Positions 1 to 8,629 of a DNA stretch of 24,560 bases are shown here, piece after piece. Under the pieces are notes generated by a model. That model ran no database searches. It was not told the DNA's origin and saw only the letters and a list, made by a program, of their open reading frames with translations. How positions within the stretch are numbered: the stretch's first letter is position 1; every line of letters starts with the position of its first letter. Origin of the DNA: Butyriboletus loyo (taxonomy: Eukaryota > Basidiomycota > Agaricomycetes > Boletales > Boletaceae); NCBI GenBank assembly GCA_038093515.1, contig JBBPSI010000316.1, forward strand, positions 1 to 24,560. Reading direction: 5' to 3'. A program made the translations under genes and the position numbers.

Positions 1-389
1 TATGACTCATCAGATCTGTTTTGGTCGTCGAATCAGACGATTAGGCACGAACCTTGTTTTTATATGCGCAATCTTGGTCCGTGCGCGTTATCTTGCGATA
101 AGCTGATAGCAAAATTAGAAAGAAGACACGTCACCGGGTGTCCGTCATAGCCGCGTTTCCCTAGCGACATTTAATCTCCGTGTGACGTGGGAATGGTACC
201 TTGATCGGGGACCTAGAATTTGATCGCCGCCGTGTGGCGTCTTCTTTTGCTTGACATAACCTAATCTCGTGAGAAATAAACCTTATCTCGTGAGAATCAA
301 ACCTTAATATGGACGGTAATGACCGTGGGACTTGGGCCTAGACCCGGGAATTCCCGTCGGAGTTTAAATCTAGATAAGATCCCGGTTAG
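1..389. repeat. Subtelomere-like direct repeat, copy 1
   Basis: The block starting with a TATGACTCATCAGATCTG motif and ending with GATAAGATCCCGGTTAG recurs at 506-898 with small indels. It contains a shorter tandem repeat of about 21 bp (258-299, the CTCGTGAGAA unit). No ORF of note lies inside. I do not recognise the family. It could be a satellite or an LTR remnant, but the 116 bp between the two copies is too short for a retroelement body. Confidence 0.8.
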
Positions 390-394
390 GAGGA

Positions 395-421
395 AACAAA
401 AAAAGCGAAGCTTTTTTTGTT
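395..421. repeat. Perfect 12-bp stem, 3-nt loop palindrome
   Basis: AACAAAAAAAGC (395-406) pairs perfectly with GCTTTTTTTGTT (410-421) around a GAA loop. It lies in the spacer between the two direct repeats. The A/T tract could also act as a transcript end, but nothing nearby is clearly transcribed. Confidence 0.7.
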
Positions 422-505
422 GGATATGAGGTATTGAAAACTGAGAGCTGTAGAAAAACAGATAACAGTGGGGTCTTTACTTAGGACCTCACACCTGTTT
501 CGTCA

Positions 506-898
506 TATGACTCATCAGATCTGTTTTTGGTCATCGAACGATCGATGGCACGAACCTTGCTTTATAGGCGCAATCTTGGTCCGTGCGCGTTACCTTGCGA
601 TAAGCTGATAGCAAATATAGAAAGAAGACACGTCACCGGATCTCCGTCTAGCCGCGTTTCCCTAGCGACTTTAATCTCCGTGTGACGTGGGAGTGGTTCC
701 TTGATCGGGGACCTGACTCAATTCAGTTTTAATTACCGCCGTGTGGCGTCTTCTTTTGCTTGACGTAACCTTATCTCCTGAGAAATTGAACCTTATCTCG
801 TGAGAAGCAAACCTTGTTTGGACGGAGATGACCGTGGGAATGGGGTCTAGACCCGGAGATTCCCGTCGGAGTTTAAACACAGATAAGATCCCGGTTAG
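506..898. repeat. Subtelomere-like direct repeat, copy 2
   Basis: Second copy of the block at 1-389, in the same orientation. The internal CTCGTGAGAA subrepeat is retained with a 22-bp period. The 3' end takes part in an inverted repeat: 865-877 pairs perfectly with 907-919 (13 bp, GTCGGAGTTTAAA). Confidence 0.8.
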
Positions 899-919
899 AT
901 CCGATCTTTAAACTCCGAC

Positions 920-1136
920 CCACATGCCGGGGGGGCATCCTCGAAATCGGTATCTTGACCCCAATGCCGGGGGTACCGGCTATTAGGGTTAGTGTTATCG
1001 ACCCCCCATGCCGGGGGTTCCGGCTATTAGGGTTAGAGGTTAGGGTTTAGGTTACTGTGTGCAGAGGCACTATCAGCTACTGCGTATCGTGGCAGTTAAC
1101 GTAGTAGAACTCACGGTTAGGGTTATGTTAGAGTTA
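920..1136. repeat. Interstitial telomere-like (TTAGGG) repeats
   Basis: A unit made of ATGCCGGGGG, CCGGC and TATTAGGGTTAG occurs at 964-992 and 1008-1036 (44-bp period), with a third partial ATGCCGGGGG at 923. Degenerate TTAGGG runs continue to 1050 and again at 1116-1136. TTAGGG is the telomere repeat of most basidiomycetes, so this reads as a degenerate interstitial telomeric or subtelomeric tract. Confidence 0.75.
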
Positions 1137-1653
1137 GCTTAGGCTCCCTAACAACCGAGGTAAGTATGTCATGTAAGAGCGACATAGAGTCCTACTTACC
1201 GCAAGGTAAGCATGGGAAAGCAGCCAGTCCGGTCTTGCGTCGACAGCCAACGGCTGAGACAGTCTAAAACCAGTGGTTTCACAGAGGGACAAACGAGTCA
1301 GAAATACTAACGCCTAGCTCGGCGTAGACTCGCGGTAGACTTACTACAATGGTTGGTTGTAGTCCACGACTTCGCATTGTTTTCGTACAAGGCTTACTAG
1401 CACTATCCGTTCGTCGACTTCATATCCAACAAAAAGTCTTTTCAGAGTCTTTGTTCCCGCCTAAGCAAAGATAAAGGGCATCGGTCAAGTACTAGGGGTC
1501 ACCGTGTGTTTCTGCGCAAAGACTAGTAGCAGTCCTTGGTCGTGGTAAACCTGCCAGAGACATAATTCGTCTGGTGCAAGATCTACATAAGTTTCAGACA
1601 GCGTGTTCGATCGACCTATTCGTACCGACCGATAGCCGGGGGTCGTTGAGCAT
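1137..1653. other. Intergenic stretch without recognisable gene
   Basis: About 500 bp with no ORF longer than about 60 codons and no recognised family. It holds several small inverted repeats: GGTAAGTA/TACTTACC (1159-1166 with 1193-1200), ACTACAA/TTGTAGT (1343-1349 with 1357-1363) and TCCTAC/GTAGGA (1663-1668 with 1674-1679, just beyond the end). I see nothing else in it. Confidence 0.5.
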
Positions 1654-2200
1654 CTAGCGCAATCCTACGCGGAGTAGGACGTTCGCCATGTCTGTTGTGT
1701 CCGTGAAGACTGGGCTTGGAGAGCGACGATGCACATTTCTCTCGTCGTCATCTAAGTCGATCAATCGTCCTGATCGATGACGTCTAAGATGTGTCATGTC
1801 TAGAACATCCGGGGGGGCGTCAAGCGAAGTAGGATTGGTTACTTCAGCCCCGACCTGCTCATCCAGCTTTTCCAACACCGTTCGTTTCCAAAGACTTGCT
1901 AAGTCGTTAACGTTTAATGTCCGTTTCCGAGACACTATTGTACGGCGTTCTAGAATACCAATTTTCCTCACATCCCCAACTACGATCTCGTTGCCTTGAT
2001 CGTCGACAAAGTAACTAGACTTCCCCGAAGGGTCGACATCGTCACCATAGCCGGTGGGGGTGGGCGGGAATTCTCTGTTGAATTCCCTGCGGTCGGCTCT
2101 ATCGAGCCAAACTCGCATGTATTCCATCATGGTGTTACCAAGTTCCCATGCGTGAAAGTAGTTCCATGCTGTGTTATAGTATGACTTAAGCACCAAGACT
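1654..2200 (-). pseudogene. Unrecognised ORF remnant, truncated at the CHAT duplication
   Basis: On the minus strand an open frame runs from the duplication junction (about 2200) down to a stop at 1654, about 180 codons. The protein is rich in charged residues, with a Tyr/Trp-rich start (YYNTAWNYFHAWELGN, MMEYMRVWLDRADRREFN), an FPPTPTGYGDDVDPSG stretch and an acidic, Ser/Pro-containing C-terminus ending LLRVGLR. The composition looks like real protein. I do not recognise the family; a transposon-encoded protein is possible. The open frame continues above 2200 only as antisense of the CHAT gene, so the true 5' end was removed when the duplicated block landed here. Confidence 0.4.
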
Positions 2201-2222
2201 TTTTCTACGAAAGCTCTGGGAC

Positions 2223-3047
2223 ATGGTTGTTTCTCCAATAGTGAAAATCCTTCAGAATGGTTGTCCTCCTGGATCGCACATCTGGTGGTGCCCGACTGCC
2301 GAGTTCTCGCTTCTCCCATTGCACGCTGCAGGCCCGTTTAGGAAGGGCGAACCCATGCTATCAGATCTCTATATTTCATCCTATACACCAACATTGACAG
2401 CCCTCATTCGCGCTCGACAGAGAAGTCCATCGGATCCATCGCTGAAACAACATCGTTTCTTGGTCATAGGGCAGGCGCAGGCTCTGGGACAGGAAATGCT
2501 CGCTTTGGTGAACACTGAGCTATCCACCATATCGCAACGTATTGGGTCAGTTGCAACACTTACTCGCATTCAAGACGAGGATGCAAGCATCGTCAGGGTT
2601 GGCGAAGAATTGAACAAGAACGACTTTGTTCACCTCGCCTGTCATGGGATCCCCAATCGGACGGATCCGTTCAAGTCTGGGTTTGCGTTCGGTGACGGAC
2701 TATTGAGGATTGAACACATCATGCAATACGACTTACGAAACGCCAGGTTTGCGTATCTGTCAGCTTGTCATACAACTGCTGGAGATGAGGAGAGCCCTGA
2801 CGAGGTCATTCATCTTGCTGCGGCCATGCAGTTCGCAGGGTTCAGTTCGGTCATTGGGACAATGTGGGCGGTTGACGACGCACACACAAACGAGATCACA
2901 TCGAGGTTTTATGATAATTTAGTGGACGAGTCTGGTCACCTGGATCACACTCGAGCAGCTCTGGCGTTGCACAGGACATTGAGGAGTATTCGTTCGAGCG
3001 ACATCCCCATGGATCAACAGATCCTCTACGTTCATATTGGTGCCTAG
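2223..3047 (+). CDS. CHAT-domain protein, 5'-truncated duplicate
   Basis: 274 residues that match the CHAT (caspase HetF-associated with TPRs) fold, a clan CD cysteine peptidase-like domain. The expected dyad is visible: His141 in FVHLACHG and Cys182 in YLSACHTT. Further family hallmarks are PGSHIWWCPTAEFSLLPLHAAG near the start, FLVIGQA, and GFSSVIGTMWAVDD near the end. The TPR/linker part that precedes the domain in full-length family members is missing, because the duplication starts 20 bp upstream of this ATG. The last ~100 residues are identical to the second copy (5670-6899) despite silent differences, while the first third carries about 17 replacements. A substrate cannot be inferred. 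Whether it is expressed without its original promoter is unknown. Confidence 0.75.
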   Translation: MVVSPIVKILQNGCPPGSHIWWCPTAEFSLLPLHAAGPFRKGEPMLSDLYISSYTPTLTALIRARQRSPSDPSLKQHRFLVIGQAQALGQEMLALVNTELSTISQRIGSVATLTRIQDEDASIVRVGEELNKNDFVHLACHGIPNRTDPFKSGFAFGDGLLRIEHIMQYDLRNARFAYLSACHTTAGDEESPDEVIHLAAAMQFAGFSSVIGTMWAVDDAHTNEITSRFYDNLVDESGHLDHTRAALALHRTLRSIRSSDIPMDQQILYVHIGA

Positions 3048-3339
3048 TGGATCTATGTTCCAGTGCGTGCATGTTTTCCATGGTGCATTGTTACTGGGAC
3101 TGAGGTACCCGCAGTTGCCTTTACCACAGCATCTGTATTCTCGAAGTAATCTGTTCGTAGATACGAACAATTATTTGCATACGTCACAAGGTCATTAGAT
3201 ACCATTGTATACTTTGCATGTAGTCAGCAGATACTCTGGCCGTTGCTTAGCGCTTAACATTAACACAATACCTACTACTGAATCGATATCACGGATCCAT
3301 CCAAAGTTTCTCTTTTGGCTAGTGGCCACGAGATGCCTT

Positions 3340-3946
3340 TCAGGGGCAGCCCGTCCTGTCAACCCGGGATTCCTTTGCTGCCAACCCAGGAGGGACTTGG
3401 CAAAGTACGGGCGAAGGATAACGGTAGTCGCCAGAGCCGTCCACTGCCAAAACAATCATTAGTACCAAACCAAATGCCACAGGACAAAACCACAACGCAC
3501 GATTCGCAGGGCTCGATCCAACCCATGCGGTCCCCAATTGGCACCTGGACACCTGGACCAGCTGTCGAAAGAAATTGATTCCTCGACGGACTCTGTTACT
3601 GCTTCTTGGCATATGAACACTTGATATGGCAAGGGAAAACACACCCACAAAGAGGATGGCAGCGCAAGTAGCGAAAACGGTCAACAAGACACTTTTCTGG
3701 GAACTGATGCTGGGGTATGGGTCGTGGCAGCCAACGCTGCAGGTAGCAGCCTATTGCTTCTGGGAGGTGATGGCGTAGTTCTATGGAGCGATACGATGTC
3801 AATGAGTGGAAAGCAGGGAGTGTGGTGACGAATGCACCCACCTTAATACGGTGAATGAATTCGGTGAGAGGGATGTCCACCTCATGGTGGAAAGCGTGGC
3901 AGGTCTGGAAGTTGTCGTTGGTGCTGCTCTCGAACTTGATCTTCAA
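3340..3946 (-). pseudogene. Broken 3' part of a convergent minus-strand gene (copy 1)
   Basis: This is the copy-1 counterpart of 7114-7857. Two overlapping minus frames carry the pieces. One (3340-3687) has a hydrophobic segment (LLTVFATCAAILFVGVFSLAISS) and a second at ALWFCPVAFGLVLMIVLAV. The other (3596-3946) starts KIKFESSTNDNFQTCHAFHHEVDIPLTEFIHRI, which looks exonic. The C-terminal frame diverges from copy 2 through a one-base indel near 3357, and a foldback insertion at 3949-3977 breaks the upstream frame. I do not recognise the protein. Substitutions between the copies give only a weak coding signal. Confidence 0.3.
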
Positions 3947-3948
3947 GA

Positions 3949-3977
3949 AGTCACGGTCCTCAGTGAGGACCGTGACT
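3949..3977. repeat. 29-bp near-perfect palindrome (foldback insertion)
   Basis: AGTCACGGTCCTCA (3949-3962) is followed by one G and then its exact reverse complement (3964-3977). The equivalent place in the other copy (about 7919-7930) has a single GAGGTCCTCAGGAGC stretch without the inverted arm, so the arm arose after the duplication, or was lost from copy 2. Confidence 0.85.
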
Positions 3978-4163
3978 CCTCAGGAGCGGGTCCATGGCGG
4001 AGCTCAAAGGCGAGGGCAGCAACGAAGTCGGCTGGATGACATTTCATCTCAGTGTTCGTCTTGAATCGTATATATACATGCATGTGGACTTACGAATGCC
4101 AGCAAGTCTTGAGCATCTCGAGCATATGGAAGAGGGAAATGAAGGGTGGTGGGAGGTCTCGAT

Positions 4164-4350
4164 GAGCTGGGGAGCCTGGTAACCACTGAACATGGCTTCG
4201 AGGAGGCTTAGTCGGGCGCCGTTGGAGAGATGGTCTGTCACACAGGATTTGCGGCTGCCAGCTACGGGGATAGGCGCTCTTGCTATGAGTCTGTGCAAGT
4301 ATTGCGGAGTGGTTCCCGCCGCTGCCATTGGGCAAAAGTAAGCTATCGGC
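4164..4350. other. Spacer between duplication edge and PKS fragment
   Basis: This belongs neither to the duplication nor recognisably to the PKS. A minus-strand open frame (4044-4328) crosses it, and could continue the minus-strand gene remnant upstream of a GTAAGT splice donor at about 4090. No family is recognised. Confidence 0.3.
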
Positions 4351-5737
4351 TTGAAGTTGTATTTATCTTATGCCGGGTACTGTTTAGAGTACGTCTTGTC
4401 CACCTTTAATGTCTCGGGCGTGCGCTATCGAGGAAACGGGGTCAGCCTTCCGCACACACAGGTACAAGAAATTCTGACGACCCATGTGTCGTTTTCGAAC
4501 GTGACTGTTGCATGCATAAACACAAAGACGTCTTGCGTGGTCTCGGGACCCGTTGAAGACCTACGAACGTTGGCAAATCATCTCACGCTCGCCTTCGGTT
4601 GCAAGACTGTCACTCTCAATGTCCAACTAGGATCCAATCCTGGACGATCTCAGGGATCATGTCGCGACACTCCCTATCCATCCTCCATCCATTCCCATCG
4701 CATCCAATGTATATGGGACTGTCGTCAGCCTGTTCTGTCTGCCCAGGGTCTGCGAGAACTTGAACAATATGTGGAATTAATGCATGGAATTACGTTGGAC
4801 CGCACGCAATCTGTTTGCCTATGATCGAGACGACGCGGTCGCTGTCCCGAGGGACGTTGTGTCTTCCATCGATGCTCAAAGAAACGCCAACCTGGGACAC
4901 GTTAACAGATAGCTTGGCTCAACTGTACCGAACCACTGTTCCTGTGGATTGGCGACGCGTTTTCGAAGAACGCTCTGCTTGTTCTTGCGTCGATTTCCCA
5001 TTGTATCCTTTGACTCGCAGAAATTCTGGGTGCCTCACAGCGATCGCGTTGTTCACGCTACGTCCGAGCCGACGCTCAAGCCTCAAATCCCTGACCACCC
5101 GATGTTGACCTCCTGGTCTCAATACCCGTCTCGACAAAATGGCAATGCGGCGATCTTTGGGGCGCCCATCAGATGTCTGGCGAGGTATATGGAAGGGCAC
5201 AAAGTCGGTGGTCATGCGTTGTGCCCCGCGTCCGTGTACCTGGAACAGACTCTCGCTGGCGCAGTCATCGCACAACGCTACATGGAATTGGATTTCGGAA
5301 GGAGCATTCCCGTATTACGTGCCGTAGCATTTTCTCGCCCTCTCGTGCTTCAGGGGAATATCCATTTGATCATTCGTACACACGTTACCGTCCACGGGGA
5401 CGGGACAGGCTCCTTCAACATCACGTCAAGATTGGAGTCATCGCGCGAAGAACACGTTTACTTACATGGCGACTTGCGGTTTTCTTCCATTCGAGAAACG
5501 ACGTCGAATCTCGCTCTCGAACTCCCGGGTAACGCTCGGCGTGCGGAGGTTCTTACAACCCAGGAGGAAACACCAGAGGTGTTTAGTACGCATACTGCAT
5601 ACGAGGTGGTCTTCCCTCGGGTCGTGGACTACGCCAAGGACTATCATACGATCAAATCACTGACTGTTAGTGGTGACGGCGCCTTTGGTATCGCGCGTAT
5701 TGCACTGTCTGGTTCTCTGGGCGTTATCCAACACTGA
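4351..5737 (+). pseudogene. Non-reducing polyketide synthase fragment (AT end and product template)
   Basis: Pieces of one iterative PKS lie in order but in shifting frames. About 4460-4640 holds the acyltransferase stretch VTVACINTKTSCVVSG with GCKTVTLNV. Another frame at 4637-4725 reads ILDDLRDH to SNVYGTVVS. About 4725-4800 gives QPVLSAQGLRELEQY. 4815-5015 gives WDTLTDSLAQLYRTTVPVDWRRVFEE, the usual AT-PT linker. 5020-5700 then holds the product-template domain, with its active-site His in GHKVGGHALCPASVYLE and VVDYAKDYHTIKSL near the end. In this family the PT domain directs ring folding of the polyketide chain. At least four frame changes and short internal deletions (for example where the AT would read GxHS, and before QPVLSAQ) make it non-functional. 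KS, ACP and TE parts are absent from the window. Confidence 0.8.
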
Positions 5738-6899
5738 CTCTCAGCACGGTCAGGCGTGGCGTCTCAATGTCCAATTGCAGGATATCATCACTGATATTCG
5801 AAACCTGCCTGGACTCTCTCATTTCCTCCAGCCTCCACTGTTCTCTGATCTCCAGCTTGCTGTTGCCAGTGGTCCAGTGGTCATTATAAATGCCAGCCAA
5901 TACAGTTGTGATGCATTGGTGCTTCTATCCCACCAAGATCCCATCCATGTTGCTCTTCCCATCACAAAAGCCGACGTCTCTGAACTATCATTGGAACTTC
6001 ATTCTCTGATCAACTCTGCCAAGTTCCAGGACATGTCAAGGAGAATCCTGTTTTTTCTACGAAAGCTCTGGGACATGGTTGTTTCTCCAATAGTGAAAAT
6101 CCTGAAGGATTGCTGTCCTCCTGGATCGCACATCTGGTGGTGCCCGACCGCCGACTTCTCGCTTCTCCCATTGCACGCTGCTGGCTCATTTAGGAACGGT
6201 CAACCCATGCTATCGGATCTCTATATTTCGTCCTATACACCGACGTTGAAGGCCCTCATTCGCGCTCGACGGAGAAGTCCATCGGATTCATTGGTGGGAC
6301 AACACCGTTTCTTGGTCATAGGGCAGGCGCAGGCTCAGGGACAGGAAATGCTCACTTCGGTGAACACCGAGCTATCCACCATATCGCAACGTATTGGGTC
6401 AGTTGCAACACTTACTCGCATTCAAGACGAGGATGCAAGCATCGTCAGGGTTGGTGAAGAATTGGACAAGAATGACTTTGTTCACCTCGCCTGTCATGGG
6501 ATCCCCAATCGGACGGACCCGTTCAAGTCTGGGTTTGCGTTCAGTGACGGGTTATTGAGGATTGAACACATTATGCAATACGACTTGCGGAACGCCAGGT
6601 TTGCGTATCTGTCAGCTTGTCATACAACTGCTGGAGATGAGGAGAGCCCTGACGAGGTCATTCATCTTGCTGCGGCCATGCAGTTCGCTGGGTTCAGTTC
6701 GGTCATTGGGACGATGTGGGCTGTTGACGATGCGCACACAAACGAGATCACATCTAGGTTTTATGACAATTTAGTGGACGAGTCTGGTCACCTCGATCAC
6801 ACTCGAGCAGCTCTGGCATTGCACAGGACATTGAGGAGTATTCGTTCGAGCGACATCCCCATGGATCAACAGATCCTCTATGTCCATATTGGTGCCTAG
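5670..6899 (+). CDS. CHAT-domain protein with upstream linker, fused after PKS fragment
   Basis: 409 codons. From about 5735 the protein matches the C-terminal region of fungal TPR-CHAT proteins: a linker (DIITDIRNLPGLSHFLQPPLFSDLQ), then SGPVVIINASQYSCDALVLL, then the CHAT domain from about residue 130. The dyad residues are His276 (VHLACHG) and Cys317 (LSACHTT). The family normally has many TPR-like repeats upstream; none are present. The first ~20 residues come from PKS-derived sequence in another frame, so the gene is 5'-truncated and the real start is uncertain. An internal ATG at 6075 matches the start of copy 1. CHAT domains are known from bacterial caspase-like proteases, including TPR-CHAT proteins linked to CRISPR and gasdermin defence. 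The role of the mushroom members is unknown to me. Confidence 0.75.
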   Translation: MVTAPLVSRVLHCLVLWALSNTDSQHGQAWRLNVQLQDIITDIRNLPGLSHFLQPPLFSDLQLAVASGPVVIINASQYSCDALVLLSHQDPIHVALPITKADVSELSLELHSLINSAKFQDMSRRILFFLRKLWDMVVSPIVKILKDCCPPGSHIWWCPTADFSLLPLHAAGSFRNGQPMLSDLYISSYTPTLKALIRARRRSPSDSLVGQHRFLVIGQAQAQGQEMLTSVNTELSTISQRIGSVATLTRIQDEDASIVRVGEELDKNDFVHLACHGIPNRTDPFKSGFAFSDGLLRIEHIMQYDLRNARFAYLSACHTTAGDEESPDEVIHLAAAMQFAGFSSVIGTMWAVDDAHTNEITSRFYDNLVDESGHLDHTRAALALHRTLRSIRSSDIPMDQQILYVHIGA

Positions 6900-8088
6900 T
6901 GGATCTACTTTCCTGTGCATGCATGTTTTCCATGGTGCATTGTTACCGGAACTGAAGTACCCGCAGTTGCCTCTACCGTAGCAGCTGTCTTCCAGAAGTA
7001 ATCTGTTCGCAGATACTTGTATACGTCAGAAGGACATTAGATACCATTGGATACCCTGCATGTAGCCAGCAGATACTCTGGCCGTTGCTTAGCGCTTAAC
7101 ATTAACACAATACCTACTGCTGAATCGATATCATGGATCCATCCAAAGTTTCTCTTTTGGCTGGTGGCCCCGAGATGCCTTTCAGGGGCAGCCCGTCCAC
7201 GTCAACCTGGGCTTCCTTTGCTGCCAACCAAGGAGGGACTTGGCAAAGTACGGGCGAAGGATAACGGTAGTCGCCAGAGCCGTCCACTGCCCAAACAACC
7301 ATTAGTACCAAACCAAATGGTACAGGACAGAACCACAACGCACGGTTCGCAGGGCTCGATCCAACCCATGAGGTCCCCAATTGGCACCTGGACACCTGGA
7401 TCAGCTGGCGAAACAAGTTAATTCCTCGACGGACTCTGTTACTGCTTCTTGGCATGCGAACACTTGATACGGCGAGGGAAAATACGCCCACAAAGAGGAT
7501 GGCAGCGCAAGCAGCGAAAACGGTCAACAAGGCACTTTTCTGGGAACTGATGCTGGGGTATGGGTCGTGGCTTCTGGGACGTGATGGCGTAGTTCTGTGG
7601 AGCGATACGATGTCAACGAATGGAAAGCAGGGAGTGTAGTGATGAATGAACCAGCCCGAGATGAGCTCAGCGGTCATCACGATGGATGATAGAACGCTGA
7701 GGAAAGAAAGGAGAGCTGGTACAGTACGACGTGATTGTGTAATGTGTATGCGTGCAAGGACGAGTGTATGCTGCATATGAGGACGGGTGGCGAAATGATA
7801 ACGTCTAACAGAACCCACCTCAATACGGTAAATGAATTCGGTGAGAGGGATGTCCACCTCGTGGCGGAAAGCGTGGTAGGTTGTCGTCGGTGCCGTTCTT
7901 GAACTTGATCTTTAAGAAGTCGAGGTCCTCAGGAGCGGGTCCATGGCGGGGCTCAAAGGCAAAGGCAGAAACGAGGTCAGCTGGTTGACGTTTCATCTCA
8001 GTATTCGTCTTGAATCATGTGGACTTACGAGTACCAGCAAGTCTTGAGCATCTCGAGAGGGAAACGAAGGGTGGTGGGAGGTCTCGAT
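6055..8088. repeat. Segmental duplication, copy 2 (CHAT locus)
   Basis: Direct repeat of about 2203-4163. This copy has more of the surrounding gene context on both sides: the CHAT linker upstream, and further minus-strand coding-like sequence downstream (8097-8224). It is therefore closer to the ancestral arrangement, and copy 1 is the transplanted piece. Confidence 0.85.
7114..7857 (-). CDS. Possible membrane protein, convergent with CHAT (unrecognised)
   Basis: An open frame of 247 codons on the minus strand, facing the CHAT gene tail to tail. Three hydrophobic stretches are visible: LLSFLSVLSSIVMTAELISGW, LLTVFAACAAILFVGVFSLAVSS and ALWFCPVPFGLVLMVVWAV. The start (DIPLTEFIYRIE) looks like an exon followed by a GTGGGT donor, with a TTTCCTCAG acceptor about 90 bases later, so the first hydrophobic part may be intronic. 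More coding-like minus sequence lies upstream at 7860-8010 and 8097-8224 (VPHRAYSISN, LYGLIDDWIPDNEMDET before a GTACGT donor). A multi-exon gene of about 1.2 kb is plausible. I could not assign a family, and the coding signal between the two copies is weak. Confidence 0.3.
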   Translation of the reverse strand: MDIPLTEFIYRIEVGSVRRYHFATRPHMQHTLVLARIHITQSRRTVPALLSFLSVLSSIVMTAELISGWFIHHYTPCFPFVDIVSLHRTTPSRPRSHDPYPSISSQKSALLTVFAACAAILFVGVFSLAVSSVRMPRSSNRVRRGINLFRQLIQVSRCQLGTSWVGSSPANRALWFCPVPFGLVLMVVWAVDGSGDYRYPSPVLCQVPPWLAAKEAQVDVDGLPLKGISGPPAKRETLDGSMISIQQ

Positions 8089-8383
8089 CAACGTACCGTT
8101 TCGTCCATCTCGTTATCGGGTATCCAATCGTCAATGAGACCATACAAGCATAAGTGCCAAATCCAGCTGAGTTTCGGCTCGTGCTTCACATTGGAGATTG
8201 AGTAGGCTCGGTGGGGCACTTCAGCAGCGGTTACAATTTGGGAGTGTTCAGTGCCAAGCTGGTGAACACATTCCAGTTAGTCCGAATTGCGCGGTAAGGT
8301 TGGGTGAGTGAAATTTCTGTAGGGCCGTGTCCAAAGTGAGAGTGCTTGAAACACTGGCCGATAGGTTATTGTTACTGTCAAGG
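8089..8383 (-). other. Probable 5' exon(s) of the unrecognised minus-strand gene
   Basis: Minus-strand reading of about 8097-8224 gives a protein-like segment of about 42 residues (EVPHRAYSISNVKHEP ... IPDNEMDET) that ends at a GTACGT splice donor. Above 8224 I see no clear coding. Element A is inserted at 8384. The exon call is inference only. Confidence 0.25.
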
Positions 8384-8627
8384 TGTTAGAACTTCACTTT
8401 TCTTCTTTTCACGTTTCCTTTCTTCTTTCCGTTTCTCTGCTTTTCTATCACACTCTCGAACATATCACGATACCAGCCCTAAAGTCATGCTTTCTTATAT
8501 ATATACCTACGAGCTCTACTTCGTGTTCTTTACCTTTTGATTATTGATTTCTCTCAGGTATATATCTCATGTCGTAGCTCATTGTCTAATATTGATTTCT
8601 CTCAGTCATTGCTTTGTAGTTCCAACA
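8384..8627 (+). repeat. 5' LTR of element A
   Basis: The boundaries TGTTAGAAC ... GTTCCAACA form a 9-bp terminal inverted repeat with one mismatch. A TATATATATA box lies at 8496-8505. The predicted transcript start (about 8532) reads ACCTTTTGAT, the exact complement of the primer-binding site found 2 nt after the LTR, which supports both ends of the call. No second LTR is in the window to confirm the edges. Confidence 0.7.
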
Positions 8628-8629
8628 TT

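Larger units (their letters stand above)
2203..4163. repeat. Segmental duplication, copy 1 (CHAT locus)
   Basis: From TTTTTCTACGAAAGCTCTGGG onward this block matches about 6055-8088 in the same orientation, over the CHAT coding part, its 3' flank and part of a convergent minus-strand gene. The left edge falls mid-gene in CHAT; the right edge is at GGGAGGTCTCGAT (4163 and 8088). Indels distinguish the copies: copy 2 has about 190 bp extra (about 7640-7830), and copy 1 has extra bases near 3730, 3949-3977 and 4070. Confidence 0.85.

Noticed and set aside
1..898. The two direct repeats as a pair of LTRs
   Set aside because: Only 116 bp lie between them, and no TG...CA ends or target duplication are evident.
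1193..1200. TACTTACC, like the 5' end of U1 snRNA
   Set aside because: Only eight bases match. The following sequence does not resemble U1, and the motif is one arm of a local inverted repeat.
4044..4328. 94-codon minus-strand ORF as an independent gene
   Set aside because: It crosses the duplication edge and a GTAAGT donor. At most it is part of the decayed minus-strand gene.
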